From: Kribbella turkmenica
Lineage (GTDB): Bacteria > Actinomycetota > Actinomycetes > Propionibacteriales > Kribbellaceae
NCBI RefSeq assembly: GCF_004348725.1
Contig: NZ_SMKR01000018.1
Coordinates: 1-60,331 of the forward strand
Length of the DNA stretch: 60,331 nucleotides
Direction of reading: 5' to 3'
Within the stretch, counting starts at the first letter, position 1. Every line of letters begins with the position of its first letter. Positions 36,864 to 46,783 of the stretch are shown here, piece after piece. Under the pieces are notes generated by a model. That model was not told the DNA's origin. It was given only the letters and a program-made list of their open reading frames with translations, and ran no database searches. A program made the translations under genes and the position numbers.

Positions 36864-38075
36864 ATGCGCCGTCTCAAACAGCTCGTCGCCGCTCTGGCGC
36901 TGCTCGCGCTTCCGCTCACTCCCACCGCCTCGGCCTCGCCGTCACCCGACTGGATCGGCAGCTGGGCCGTCGCCGTCACTCCACCGGGTACGTCGGGGCT
37001 TTCGGCCACCGGTGTCACCGACACGACCCTCCGGCAGGTGGCTCACCTGAGCGCCGGCGGCTCGGAGCTGCGGCTGCGGCTGTCCAACGTCTACGGTAGG
37101 TCCCCGCTCGTCGTCGGCAAGGTGACGCTGACGCCGCGAGGTGACGACCTCGCGGGGACGCCGACGGTCGAGCCGTCCAAGCTGGTCCCGGTGCTGTTCG
37201 GCGGCCGGCCGTCGGTCACGATCCCGGTGGGTACCGAGTGGGTGTCCGATCCGGTGCGCCTCGCCGTACCGGACGACACCGACCTGGTCATCAGCACGTA
37301 CTTCCCTGGTCCGACGGGCCCGCTGACCCAGCACCCGGCCGGTTACGCCACGAGCTTCCTGGCCACCGGTGACCAGACCGGCGGCGACGGGTCGCAGTAC
37401 CAGGCGATCTCCGGGATGGCCCGGTACATCATCGAAGGTGTCGACGTGCGGAGCCGGGTGCGCGGCTCGGTCGTGCTGTTCGGCGACTCGATCACCGACG
37501 GCGTGGTGTCGCCGATCGACCAGAACCTGAGGTACCCGGACCAGTTGGCCGACCGGCTGCTGGCCGGGCCGGCGCACCGTGAGCTCGGCGTTCTCAACGC
37601 CGGGATCAGCGGCAACCGCCTGCTCAACAACGCCGGTACGGCGGGCGACTCGGCGCTGGCGCGGTTCGACCGGGACGTGCTCGGGCAGGCCGGCGTGCAG
37701 ACCGTCGTACTGCTCGAGGGCATCAACGACATCGGTGGCAGCCGCGGCGCGGTCGAGCCGGCGGCGTTGATCGCCGTGCACCGGCAGTTCATCGAGCGGG
37801 CGCACCAGGCCGGGCTGAAGGTGATCGGCGCGACGCTGACGCCGTACGAGGGCGCCGGCTACTACACGCCCGAAGGGGAGGCGGACCGGCAGGCGCTCAA
37901 CCACTGGATCCGGACGTCCGGTGAGTACGACGCCGTCGTCGACTTCGACAAGGCGGTCCGCGACCCGGCGGCACCGTCCAAGATGCTGCCGGCGTACGAC
38001 GTCGGCGATCACCTGCACCCGAACGCCGAAGGCTTCAAGGCAATGGCACAGGCCTTCGAGCTCAAGGAGCTCTAG
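36864..38075 (+). CDS. Secreted SGNH/GDSL-type hydrolase
   Basis: A 403-residue secreted esterase-type enzyme. A Sec signal ends near TASASPSPD. The GDS block holds the nucleophile (LFGDSITDG), with GISGNR (block II), GINDI (block III) and the Asp-His pair in DHLHPN (block V). The family cleaves acyl or aryl esters, often deacetylating plant polysaccharides. An N-terminal beta-rich domain (about 35-190) precedes the catalytic domain. GAAGGTGG lies before the ATG at 36864. Its TAG shares the tetranucleotide CTAG with the convergent lyase stop. Confidence 0.9.
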   Translation: MRRLKQLVAALALLALPLTPTASASPSPDWIGSWAVAVTPPGTSGLSATGVTDTTLRQVAHLSAGGSELRLRLSNVYGRSPLVVGKVTLTPRGDDLAGTPTVEPSKLVPVLFGGRPSVTIPVGTEWVSDPVRLAVPDDTDLVISTYFPGPTGPLTQHPAGYATSFLATGDQTGGDGSQYQAISGMARYIIEGVDVRSRVRGSVVLFGDSITDGVVSPIDQNLRYPDQLADRLLAGPAHRELGVLNAGISGNRLLNNAGTAGDSALARFDRDVLGQAGVQTVVLLEGINDIGGSRGAVEPAALIAVHRQFIERAHQAGLKVIGATLTPYEGAGYYTPEGEADRQALNHWIRTSGEYDAVVDFDKAVRDPAAPSKMLPAYDVGDHLHPNAEGFKAMAQAFELKEL

Positions 38076-39493
38076 CCGGACTCGGCGGGATGCTCGACCT
38101 GGCGGTCGCCCCACTGCGTGAGCAGGCCGCGGGCGATCTCCAGGTCCTCCCGCAGTGAGCGGTCGGTCAAGTCGCCGGGCAGCGCGGCCAGTGCGTCGGC
38201 GAGCCACGGCCCGACCGCGGCCGGTGCGAGATCGTCGGGCGACAGTCCGGCCAGGCGGATCGCCCGTACCGCGGTGACCAGTTCGCTGGCGAGCACCTCG
38301 CGCAGTGCGTCGAGGAGCTGTGCCGTCAGTACGGCGGCCTGGGGCGCGAAGCTGGCGTGGTGCTCGGCGCCCCGGGACAGCGTCGCCGTGCCGAGAGTCG
38401 CGGGCTGCGCCGACGACCGGACCGCCGCCAGCGCGTCGTGGGCGACGTACTCGATCATCATCACGCCCGAGCTCGCCGCGGCACCGCTGGCCAGGAACCG
38501 GCTCAACCCGGTGAACTCCGGATCGACCAGGTTGGCGACGCGGGACGTCGACAGCGTCGCCACGCTGTGCAGGCTGAGCCGGAGGGAGTCGAGGGCGAGC
38601 GCGATCGGCATCGCGTGCCAGTTGCCGTTGTGCAGCACGGTGTCACCGGCCACCAGTGGATTCTCCGCGGACGCGTTGATGTCGATCCGCAGGCCGTTGC
38701 CCAGAGCGTCTGCATGGTCGACGGCCGGGCCGAGCACCTGGGCGAACGCCCGCAGGCCGAACGGGTCCTGGACCCGGGCCGGCGGGATCGGCAGACCGTC
38801 CAGCAGTCCGCGCATCCGCCGCGCGACCCGAACCTGCCCCGGCTGCGGGCGGGCCTCCTGCACGCGAACGTCGTACACCTCGGCGTTGCCGCGGAGCGCG
38901 ACGTGCGACAGGGCGCCGACCAGCGGTACGACGTTGATCAGCGTGGCGGCCTCGACGTACGCCAGACAGCACTCGGCGAGCGTGATCGCGTTGCTGGACA
39001 GCAGTGGCAGGGCGCTGGTCCCGTCGACGACGTCGCCGAGGGCGAGGCCGAGCTCGGCCAGCGGACCGAGGTCACCGGTCCCGATGGCGCCGCCGCGGTG
39101 CAGATCGGGCAGCTCGTCGTCGTTGAGCAGGGCAACGATCGCGTCGGCGACCTCGGGTTCCAGCCCCGAGCCGCCGGCCGCGAGCTGGTTCACCCGGATC
39201 AGCAGCCCGAGCCGGACCGCGTCCTTGGGGTACGACGTCGTACCGGTGGTGGAGTGTGATCCGAGCAGACGGGCACCGTGCTCGGGGTCCGATGTCAGCA
39301 CGTCGCGGTTCGCGCCGACCCCGGTCGTCCGCCCGTAGACGGGTCGGTGCCGGGCCACCTCGGCCACCGTGGCGGCCGACTCACTCATCCGCTTGCGGGC
39401 GTCGTCGCTCAACCGCACCGCGGTCCGCCGCTGCCCGAGGGCAACGGCCTCCAGCGGGGTCAGGCCGACCCCGGAAAGCTCCACCGGTTCCAC
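38072..39493 (-). CDS. Histidine/aromatic ammonia-lyase paralogue with Gly-Thr-Gly in the MIO position
   Basis: A 473-residue member of the aromatic amino acid lyase family. It has the active-site Tyr loop (PVYGRTTGVGANRDV), the helical core and the EHHASFAPQ segment. Where canonical lyases have Ala/Cys-Ser-Gly, which cyclises to the MIO cofactor, it reads AIGTGDLGPLAELG, with Gly138-Thr139-Gly140. Cofactor formation is therefore uncertain. The GTG at 39493 is chosen because an 18-bp operator shared with hutH sits at 39548-39565, 55 bp upstream, the same distance as at hutH; a start at 39616 would bury that operator in coding sequence. The sequence is a little shorter than HutH (515). Confidence 0.85.
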   Translation of the reverse strand: MEPVELSGVGLTPLEAVALGQRRTAVRLSDDARKRMSESAATVAEVARHRPVYGRTTGVGANRDVLTSDPEHGARLLGSHSTTGTTSYPKDAVRLGLLIRVNQLAAGGSGLEPEVADAIVALLNDDELPDLHRGGAIGTGDLGPLAELGLALGDVVDGTSALPLLSSNAITLAECCLAYVEAATLINVVPLVGALSHVALRGNAEVYDVRVQEARPQPGQVRVARRMRGLLDGLPIPPARVQDPFGLRAFAQVLGPAVDHADALGNGLRIDINASAENPLVAGDTVLHNGNWHAMPIALALDSLRLSLHSVATLSTSRVANLVDPEFTGLSRFLASGAAASSGVMMIEYVAHDALAAVRSSAQPATLGTATLSRGAEHHASFAPQAAVLTAQLLDALREVLASELVTAVRAIRLAGLSPDDLAPAAVGPWLADALAALPGDLTDRSLREDLEIARGLLTQWGDRQVEHPAESG

Positions 39494-39547
39494 AGCCCCA
39501 GTGTGAGACCTGGCCGCCGGTCCTGGCGTCACCCGCGGAACGCTTCC

Positions 39548-39565
39548 CGTCTCGGATCTCAGACA
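39548..39565. promoter_or_regulatory. 18-bp palindromic operator, lyase-paralogue copy
   Basis: Read on the minus strand it is TGTCTGAGATCCGAGACG, an inverted repeat GTCT..AGAT..GAGAC. It matches the copy before hutH (TGTCTCAGATGCGAGACA) at 15 of 18 bases, including both arms. The IclR protein encoded between the two genes is the obvious candidate binder. Confidence 0.7.
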
Positions 39566-39597
39566 CAAGCCGGCACTCGGGTCCCTGGACAAGAAAC

Positions 39598-39635
39598 CGG
39601 GGCCTGGAACAGGCAATTCCCTGTTCCAGGCCCCG
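39598..39635. terminator. Strong hairpin terminator after rpmE2
   Basis: A perfect 16-bp stem (39598-39613 with 39620-39635) and a 6-nt loop lie 26 bp beyond the L31 stop codon. Confidence 0.85.
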
Positions 39636-39660
39636 AGAACCTGTGGCCGGCCGCGGCGGG

Positions 39661-39906
39661 TTACGCCTTGCCGTAGCGCTTCTTGAACTTCTCGACCCGG
39701 CCCTGGGTGTCCATCACGCGCTGCTGGCCCGTGTAGAACGGGTGCGTCGCGGACGAGATCTCGACGTCGACGACCGGATAGATGTTCCCGTCGTGCCAGA
39801 CGATGGTCTCGTTGCTCTCGCGGGTCGAACCGGTGAGGAAGCTGAAGTCGCCGGACTTGTCCCGGAAGACGACCCGGCGGTAGTCGGGATGGATGTCCTT
39901 CTTCAT
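39661..39906 (-). CDS. rpmE2: Ribosomal protein bL31 type B (zinc-independent)
   Basis: An 81-residue type B L31 ([20 protein letters not shown], ending [12 protein letters not shown]) without the Cys pairs of the zinc-binding type A form. Bacteria replace zinc-binding L31 with this form under zinc starvation, freeing zinc. Its ATG overlaps the stop of the COG0523-family gene (ATGA), so the two are one operon. A Zur-like box lies in front of that operon. Confidence 0.95.
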   Translation of the reverse strand: MKKDIHPDYRRVVFRDKSGDFSFLTGSTRESNETIVWHDGNIYPVVDVEISSATHPFYTGQQRVMDTQGRVEKFKKRYGKA

Positions 39907-41003
39907 GCAGCGGTACTTCCTTCCAGATAAGGGGCGAACGGATCGGTCAGGGGGTGGACCGCTTCGTCCGCACGTAGGACACAACCGTCGAGCCGCTCGC
40001 GGAATTCCCGGACGTCCAGGTCGATCCCGGTGAAGGACAGGTACGACGCCCGGTCGCCGTGCCGGGGGTGCCACTCGAGGGCCGACCGGGCTTGGTGCTG
40101 CTGCCCGACCCCGGTCCACCGGTCCGCCGGGAGGTCGGCCAGCCATGGGCCGAGCACCCCGACCGAGATGTTCGTGCCGAAGTTGTCCCAGCTGAGCCGG
40201 TTGCGGTGCTGCGTCGCGATCCACAGGGTCCCGCGGCCGCGCGCCGTACCGGCGACCAGGTCCTCCAGGGCGTCGTACAGCCGTTCGGGGTGGAACGGCC
40301 GGTCCGACTGCCAGACCAGGGTGCGGACCGGGCCGTCCTCCAGCGGGGCGCCGATCGACCCCGGCTCCGACCCGGTCCTGTCCGGGTCATGCAGTCGGAG
40401 GCCGAGGAGTCCGGCCGGTGTGGTCCGGACGAGCAGTCGGGGGTTGATGGCCTGGGTCATGGCCCGGACGGTGCTGTCGTCGGTGGTCAGGACGGCCGCG
40501 TTCGCGTACTCGAGCTGGCGTGCGATCACTTCGGCGATCGCGCGGTTGTCCTCGGCGGCGGTCGGGATGCCACGCTCCTGGATGGACCCGTCGCCGGTGA
40601 GGTCGTCGATCACGGTGCGGGTGTCGATCGTGGTGACGATCGCGTCGACGCGCAGTTCCCCGGACGTCTCCCGGGTGATCTCCTCGGCCAGCGCCTTGGT
40701 GTCCCCGGCGCCGGGCACCGACACGATCGCGGCGCCGTACCGCTCGACGGCCGCGATACTGTCCAGCAGCGCGACGAGCGAGCCGCGCATCGCGCAGGAG
40801 ACGCACGGGTGACCCAGCCGGATCATCTCGCGGTCGATCACCCCGCCGGCGGTTCGGGCGATCCGGACGACGGACCCGCCGGCCAGAGCACCGACGTCGT
40901 ACTCGACCAGGACACCGGCCGGACCGGCGGCGGCGAGCAGATGGCCCGCCACGGCGGCGCGGAACGGCTCGTCGACACCCGTCAGCAAGGTCACCGGTAG
41001 CAT
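39903..41003 (-). CDS. COG0523/MRF-like protein lacking the GTPase P-loop
   Basis: A 366-residue protein of the CobW/COG0523 superfamily with a recognisable metal motif [16 protein letters not shown] and a C-terminal CobW-C domain ([19 protein letters not shown]). The N-terminal P-loop is degenerate: [13 protein letters not shown] replaces the GxxxxGK(S/T) nucleotide-binding motif, so GTP hydrolysis is unlikely. The CVSC segment and its company, L31 type B and L33 beneath a Zur-like box, resemble the mycobacterial MRF factor that recruits a hibernation protein to ribosomes under zinc starvation. AGGAG lies 5 nt before the ATG at 41003. Confidence 0.8.
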   Translation of the reverse strand: MLPVTLLTGVDEPFRAAVAGHLLAAAGPAGVLVEYDVGALAGGSVVRIARTAGGVIDREMIRLGHPCVSCAMRGSLVALLDSIAAVERYGAAIVSVPGAGDTKALAEEITRETSGELRVDAIVTTIDTRTVIDDLTGDGSIQERGIPTAAEDNRAIAEVIARQLEYANAAVLTTDDSTVRAMTQAINPRLLVRTTPAGLLGLRLHDPDRTGSEPGSIGAPLEDGPVRTLVWQSDRPFHPERLYDALEDLVAGTARGRGTLWIATQHRNRLSWDNFGTNISVGVLGPWLADLPADRWTGVGQQHQARSALEWHPRHGDRASYLSFTGIDLDVREFRERLDGCVLRADEAVHPLTDPFAPYLEGSTAA

Positions 41004-41020
41004 CAACACTCCTGCCTTAT

Positions 41021-41035
41021 TGAAAATGGTTACCA
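41021..41035. promoter_or_regulatory. Zur-box-like palindrome between divergent zinc-starvation genes
   Basis: TGAAAATGGTTACCA resembles the actinobacterial Zur consensus (TGaaAAtgNTTtTCA type). It lies 18 bp upstream of the MRF-like gene and 93 bp upstream of rpmG. A second inverted repeat, GGTTACC-N7-GGTAACC (41028-41048), overlaps it and may extend the site. Zinc-loaded Zur would repress both directions. Confidence 0.7.
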
Positions 41036-41127
41036 GTACAAGGTAACCTCCGGAGCGGAATACCGGCTACCCGGCCGACGTTCTGCTCAGCGAGGGTCAC
41101 CCGCCAGGTGATCCAGGAAAGGACAGT

Positions 41128-41295
41128 ATGGCCAAGCGCAACGACCTCCGCCCGATCGTCAAGCTCCGCAGCACGGCGGGCACCGGCTTCACCTACGTCA
41201 CGCGGAAGAACCGCCGGAACAATCCCGACCGCCTGGTGATGCGCAAGTACGACCCCGCCGTCCGCCGGCACGTGGACTTCCGCGAAGAGCGTTGA
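41128..41295 (+). CDS. rpmG: Ribosomal protein bL33, cysteine-free form
   Basis: A 55-residue L33 ([20 protein letters not shown], ending HVDFREER) with no CxxC zinc ligands, the C-minus version used when zinc is scarce. AGGAAAGGA precedes the ATG. It is divergent from the MRF-like/L31B operon and shares the Zur-like box region. A strong terminator follows. Confidence 0.95.
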   Translation: MAKRNDLRPIVKLRSTAGTGFTYVTRKNRRNNPDRLVMRKYDPAVRRHVDFREER

Positions 41296-41352
41296 TAGCG
41301 AACACCTGGTAGTGCTCCGGCCGCGACGTGGATGCCGCGGCTGTGGGTGACG

Positions 41353-41396
41353 CGACGGCCCTCCTCGAAGTCAGGTGGTTTCGAGGAGGGCCGTCG
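41353..41396. terminator. 17-bp hairpin terminator after rpmG
   Basis: A perfect 17-bp stem (41353-41369 with 41380-41396) closes a 10-nt loop. It lies between rpmG and the convergent IclR gene and probably serves both. Confidence 0.85.
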
Positions 41397-41457
41397 TACG
41401 TCAGGCGCTCGAGCGACTGCCGGAACGGGATGCGGTGATCCTCAGGCGTGGGTGGAA

Positions 41458-42216
41458 CTACCCGTGCAAACGGCGAGTGAGTGCCGTCGCGGCCTGGCGG
41501 ATTCGGTGGGCCAGGAGGCGGCGTTCAGCGGGTGGTACGGCGTCGGTGCGGAAGGTGACGCTGATCGCGGCGACCGGGTGGCCGGCGTGGTCGACGGCGG
41601 CGCTGGCGACGGACGAGACCCCGGGGCTGATGAACGAGTCCTCGACCGCGAACCCCTGGCGCTTCTCGTCAGCGAGCAGACGACGAAGCTGCGTCAACGT
41701 CTGCGGCCCCTTGTCCGTGCGCCGTACGAAACTCTCCGGACCCGGAAAGAGCGCCCGCACCTGGGCGGCCGGCAGCTCCGCCAGCAACGCCCGCCCGGAC
41801 GCGGTGAGCGTCGCGGGCAACCGGACGCCGACATCCGTGACCAGCGTGACCGGCCGCGGCGGCTGTTCCTTCAACAGGTAGACCAGCTCCCGCCCGTGCA
41901 GTACGCCGAGATGCGCGGTCTGACCCACCTCCGCGACCAACTGGACGAGCAACGGACGCGCCAGCCGCTCCAGGGGATCGTGCCGCAGGTACGCCGACCC
42001 GATCTCGAACGCCGCCACCCCGAGCCCGTACCGCTTCTCCTCCGGCAGGTGGACGACGAAGCCCTCATCGATCATTGCCCGCAGCAAGTGGTACGTCGAC
42101 GAGCGCGGCAGGCCGACCGCGGAGGCGATGCGCTCCATCGGCACCGGTCCGGGCTGGGTGGCCAGGAAGGTCAGCACCCGCAGCGTGCGGGTCGAGGCGG
42201 GAACGTTGCCGCTCAC
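41458..42216 (-). CDS. IclR-family regulator, likely Hut regulator
   Basis: A 252-residue IclR-type protein. The winged helix (MERIASAVGLPRSSTYHLLRAMIDEGFV) is followed by the effector domain (GQTAHLGVLHGRELVYL, and PATLTASGRALLAELP near the pocket). It lies between the lyase paralogue and hutH. An identical-type 18-bp palindrome precedes both of those genes, making this its likely target; histidine or urocanate would be the natural effector. I do not see a copy of the palindrome before its own gene. Whether it activates or represses cannot be told. Confidence 0.85.
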   Translation of the reverse strand: MSGNVPASTRTLRVLTFLATQPGPVPMERIASAVGLPRSSTYHLLRAMIDEGFVVHLPEEKRYGLGVAAFEIGSAYLRHDPLERLARPLLVQLVAEVGQTAHLGVLHGRELVYLLKEQPPRPVTLVTDVGVRLPATLTASGRALLAELPAAQVRALFPGPESFVRRTDKGPQTLTQLRRLLADEKRQGFAVEDSFISPGVSSVASAAVDHAGHPVAAISVTFRTDAVPPAERRLLAHRIRQAATALTRRLHG

Positions 42217-42236
42217 AACGGCAGCGTAGCCGCGAA

Positions 42237-42431
42237 CTATCGGATTGCGGACGATTCCCGTGACCGGGCGCGGCTGCGCCGCAGCCAGACGCGGAGACCT
42301 TCACCGGCGAGCGCCGGCCCGAACAGGCCGCCGGCGACCAGCCAGTCGACATCCTGGTCGTCCCCGGACAGCAGAACGCCGGCTCCGAGGGAGAGGACCG
42401 CGAAGAACACGAGGACGAGAAAGAGGCGCAT
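42237..42431 (-). CDS. Small membrane protein, coupled to acetyltransferase
   Basis: A 64-residue protein starting MRLFLVLVFFAVLSLGAG, with one or two hydrophobic segments and a basic tail (WLRRSRARSRESSAIR). Its ATG shares one base with the upstream acetyltransferase stop (TGATG), which supports real, coupled translation. No family is recognised. Confidence 0.6.
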   Translation of the reverse strand: MRLFLVLVFFAVLSLGAGVLLSGDDQDVDWLVAGGLFGPALAGEGLRVWLRRSRARSRESSAIR

Positions 42432-43327
42432 CAGAGGTTCTTCTCCGCGGTATAGGCGGCCGACGACACCTGGTAGCCGAGCCAGGAGTTCACCGCCAGC
42501 ATCGGCGCGTTCCCCGCGTCGTTGCCGGTGTAGGCCTGAATGAATCCCGCGTCGCGGGCGCGTGCGAGAGCCGCCGACTTCACCACCTTCGCCAGCCCGC
42601 GGCCGCGCTGCGCCGGGATCGTGCCGGTCAGGTTGGACCAGATCACCCGCCGCTCCGGGTCGGCCGTCGTGACTACGAAGGACGCGACGGTCCCGCCGTC
42701 GAGCACGGCGACGCTGAGGTCGCGGCGCAGATCCGCGTGACCCCAGTCCGTGGCCAGCCACTCGTCGTACGGCGGTGCGAGCGACAGGCCACTCGGGTCA
42801 CCCTTCGCGACGGCCACGACCGCCCGCCACACCTGCTCCGGCTCCACCTGGTCGAAGTCGACGTCGCGCAGGCCTTCGGGCGGAGCGGCCGGTGCGGGTA
42901 CGGCGCTCAGATCGGCCCGGGAATGGCTCATCCGGCGACCGATGGTGAATCCGCGCCGGGTCGCGAACTCCTTGGACTCCTCGCTGTCGTCCACCACGAC
43001 CAGCAGACTGGCCGCACCGGCCTTCGCCGCTTTCGCGGTGACGGCCTCGGCCAGCGCGCCGCCGATGCCACGCCGGCGTTCGCCGGGCGGCACCTGCACC
43101 GAGATCCGCACCCGCGGCGCCTGCTCACCGGGATCGGGCAGGAACACGTTGCCGTAGCCGACCACCTCGGCGCCGTCGACCGCGATCAGCACGATCCGGC
43201 GGGTGCTGTTGCGCAGTTCGGCCTCGATCCCGCGCGCCGTCTTCACCAGTTGCGGCATCGCGGCGGCCCAGACCCGGGCGATCCCCACCGCATCCTCCGG
43301 CCCCGCCGTCCGGATCTCGAACACCAT
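42431..43327 (-). CDS. Tandem GNAT-family N-acetyltransferase
   Basis: A 298-residue protein with two GNAT domains. The first (about 1-150) has the acetyl-CoA motif VQVPPGERRRGIGGALAEA; the second (150-298) has LTGTIPAQRGRGLAKVVKSA. Such tandem proteins acetylate amines such as amino sugars, antibiotics or mycothiol precursors. The substrate is unknown. It is divergent from hutH and lies 29 bp from the shared 18-bp operator, so it may be affected by the same regulator. Confidence 0.85.
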   Translation of the reverse strand: MVFEIRTAGPEDAVGIARVWAAAMPQLVKTARGIEAELRNSTRRIVLIAVDGAEVVGYGNVFLPDPGEQAPRVRISVQVPPGERRRGIGGALAEAVTAKAAKAGAASLLVVVDDSEESKEFATRRGFTIGRRMSHSRADLSAVPAPAAPPEGLRDVDFDQVEPEQVWRAVVAVAKGDPSGLSLAPPYDEWLATDWGHADLRRDLSVAVLDGGTVASFVVTTADPERRVIWSNLTGTIPAQRGRGLAKVVKSAALARARDAGFIQAYTGNDAGNAPMLAVNSWLGYQVSSAAYTAEKNL

Positions 43328-43355
43328 CCCTGAACTTTAGGTGGCCGATGGGCCA

Positions 43356-43373
43356 TGTCTCAGATGCGAGACA
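43356..43373. promoter_or_regulatory. 18-bp palindromic operator, hutH copy
   Basis: TGTCTCAGATGCGAGACA is a 6-6-6 inverted repeat (TGTCTC / GAGACA). It lies 54 bp upstream of the chosen hutH start. A 15/18 match lies before the lyase paralogue at 39548-39565, at nearly the same distance from its start. Confidence 0.75.
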
Positions 43374-43426
43374 GAAAGTGCATGGCGCTGCTGTCGGATC
43401 ACCGGGCCGCGCGGTGGAATGAACGC

Positions 43427-44974
43427 GTGGATGAGCAGAACGAGGTGATCGTCGGCGTCGGGCCGCTGCGGGCGGCCGACGTGGTCGCGGTGGCCCGGTA
43501 CGGAGCCCGGGTGCGGGTCGACGACCAGGCGCTCGAGGAGATCGCGAAGTCGCGGGCCGCGATCGAGGCACTCGCCCATGCGGACACCCCGCACTACGGC
43601 GTCTCGACCGGATTCGGTGCCCTGGCGACCCGGCACATCGCCCCGGAACTGCGCGCCCAGTTGCAGCGCAGCCTGGTCCGGTCGCACGCCGCCGGCTCCG
43701 GTCCGGAGGTGGAGACCGAGGTCGTCCGTGCCCTCGCGCTGCTGCGATTGTCGACCCTCGCGACCGGCCGCACCGGTGTCAGGGTCGAGACAGCCCAGGC
43801 GTACGCCGACCTGCTCAACGCCAACCTGACGCCGGTCGTCCACGAGTACGGCAGCCTCGGGTGCTCCGGTGACCTCGCGCCCCTGTCCCACGTCGCGCTC
43901 GCGGTGATGGGGGAGGGCTTCGTCCGAGATGCCGACGGCAACCTTCTCGAGGCCGGCCGGGCCCTGGCCGACCACGGCCTGCGGCCGGTCGTGCTGGCGG
44001 AGAAGGAAGGCCTCGCGCTGATCAACGGCACCGACGGCATGCTCGGCATGCTGGTGCTCGCCCTCGCCGACCTCGACCGGCTGGTCAAGACCGCCGACCT
44101 GGCTGCCGCGATGAGCGTCGAGGGCCAGCTCGGCACCGACCGGGTGTTCGCGGACGACCTGCAGGCTCTGCGGCCGCATCCAGGCCAGCGGTCCGCCGCC
44201 GCCAACCTGCGCGCGATCCTCGCCGGCAGTGCGATCGTCGCGAGCCACCGCGGTCCGGACTGCAACCGGGTCCAGGACGCCTACTCCCTGCGCTGCTCGC
44301 CGCAGGTCCACGGTGCCGCCCGCGACACCGCGGCGCACGCCGCGACGGTCGCCGACCGCGAGCTGGCCGCCGCGATCGACAATCCGGTCGTGCTGCCCGA
44401 CGGGCGGGTCGAGTCGAACGGCAATTTCCACGGCGCGCCGGTCGGCTACGTGCTCGACTTCCTCGCGATCGCTGTCGCCGATCTGGCCGGCATCAGTGAA
44501 CGGCGTACCGACCGGTTCCTCGACGTCGCCCGGAACCACGGGCTGAACGCGTTCCTGGCCGACGATCCCGGTGTCGACAGCGGTCACATGATCGCGCAGT
44601 ACACCCAGGCGGCGATCGTGTCCGAGCTGAAGCGGCTGGCCGCGCCGGCCAGCGTGGACTCGATCCCGAGCAGCGCGATGCAGGAGGACCACGTCTCGAT
44701 GGGCTGGTCGGCCGCCCGCAAGCTGCGCACGGCGATCGACGGGCTGCAGCGCGTCCTGGCCATCGAGATCCTGACCGCCGCGCGGGCGCTCGACCTGCGC
44801 AGACCTCTCGCCCCGGCCCCGGCCACCGCCGCCGTCCGGGACGTACTGCGGGAGCACGTCGAGGGCCCGGGCACCGACCGGCACCTCGCGCCCGAGATCG
44901 AGCACTCCGTCCGGCTCGTTGCTGACGGCACCTATTTGTCCGCTGCCGAGGCCGTCACCGGCCCACTCGCCTAG
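43427..44974 (+). CDS. hutH: Histidine ammonia-lyase
   Basis: A 515-residue histidase converting L-histidine to trans-urocanate and ammonia, step one of the Hut pathway. The MIO-forming tripeptide is Cys146-Ser147-Gly148 in [14 protein letters not shown], the form common in actinobacteria. The Tyr loop [24 protein letters not shown] and QEDHVSMGW are intact. The GTG at 43427 is chosen since upstream in-frame ATGs overlap or crowd the operator at 43356-43373. hutU follows after 16 bp. Confidence 0.95.
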   Translation: MDEQNEVIVGVGPLRAADVVAVARYGARVRVDDQALEEIAKSRAAIEALAHADTPHYGVSTGFGALATRHIAPELRAQLQRSLVRSHAAGSGPEVETEVVRALALLRLSTLATGRTGVRVETAQAYADLLNANLTPVVHEYGSLGCSGDLAPLSHVALAVMGEGFVRDADGNLLEAGRALADHGLRPVVLAEKEGLALINGTDGMLGMLVLALADLDRLVKTADLAAAMSVEGQLGTDRVFADDLQALRPHPGQRSAAANLRAILAGSAIVASHRGPDCNRVQDAYSLRCSPQVHGAARDTAAHAATVADRELAAAIDNPVVLPDGRVESNGNFHGAPVGYVLDFLAIAVADLAGISERRTDRFLDVARNHGLNAFLADDPGVDSGHMIAQYTQAAIVSELKRLAAPASVDSIPSSAMQEDHVSMGWSAARKLRTAIDGLQRVLAIEILTAARALDLRRPLAPAPATAAVRDVLREHVEGPGTDRHLAPEIEHSVRLVADGTYLSAAEAVTGPLA

Positions 44975-44990
44975 AAAGGCTGGATCACCC

Positions 44991-46646
<1,656 letters not shown>

Positions 46647-46783
46647 CCACTGAGTGCGACCATGGGAATCTCTATCGCTGTGGTGCACTTCCCGCGGAGC
46701 GAGAAATCGGGCGATCACGTGGCTTCGGTCTCTCGTTCCGCTAGGGTCGATCGGGCGACCGACGACGAGCGCGAAGGGGCGCC
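46647..46783. promoter_or_regulatory. Intergenic region before the ABC importer
   Basis: A 137-bp gap between hutU and the ABC ATPase. It contains no copy of the 18-bp Hut palindrome and no clear terminator. A 28-codon frame beginning at 46661 has no ribosome-binding site. The importer may have its own promoter here or be read through from hutU. GAAGGGG before 46784 is the ribosome-binding site. Confidence 0.4.

Noticed and set aside
39494-39616. N-terminal extension of the lyase paralogue to 39616
   Set aside because: It would put the shared operator inside the coding region, and the added residues show no family similarity.
43355-43426. N-terminal extension of HutH to the first in-frame ATG
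   Set aside because: That region contains the 18-bp operator, lacks a ribosome-binding site, and adds residues not expected in histidases.
46661-46747. A 28-codon frame between hutU and the ABC ATPase
   Set aside because: No ribosome-binding site and no membrane or motif signal; likely chance.
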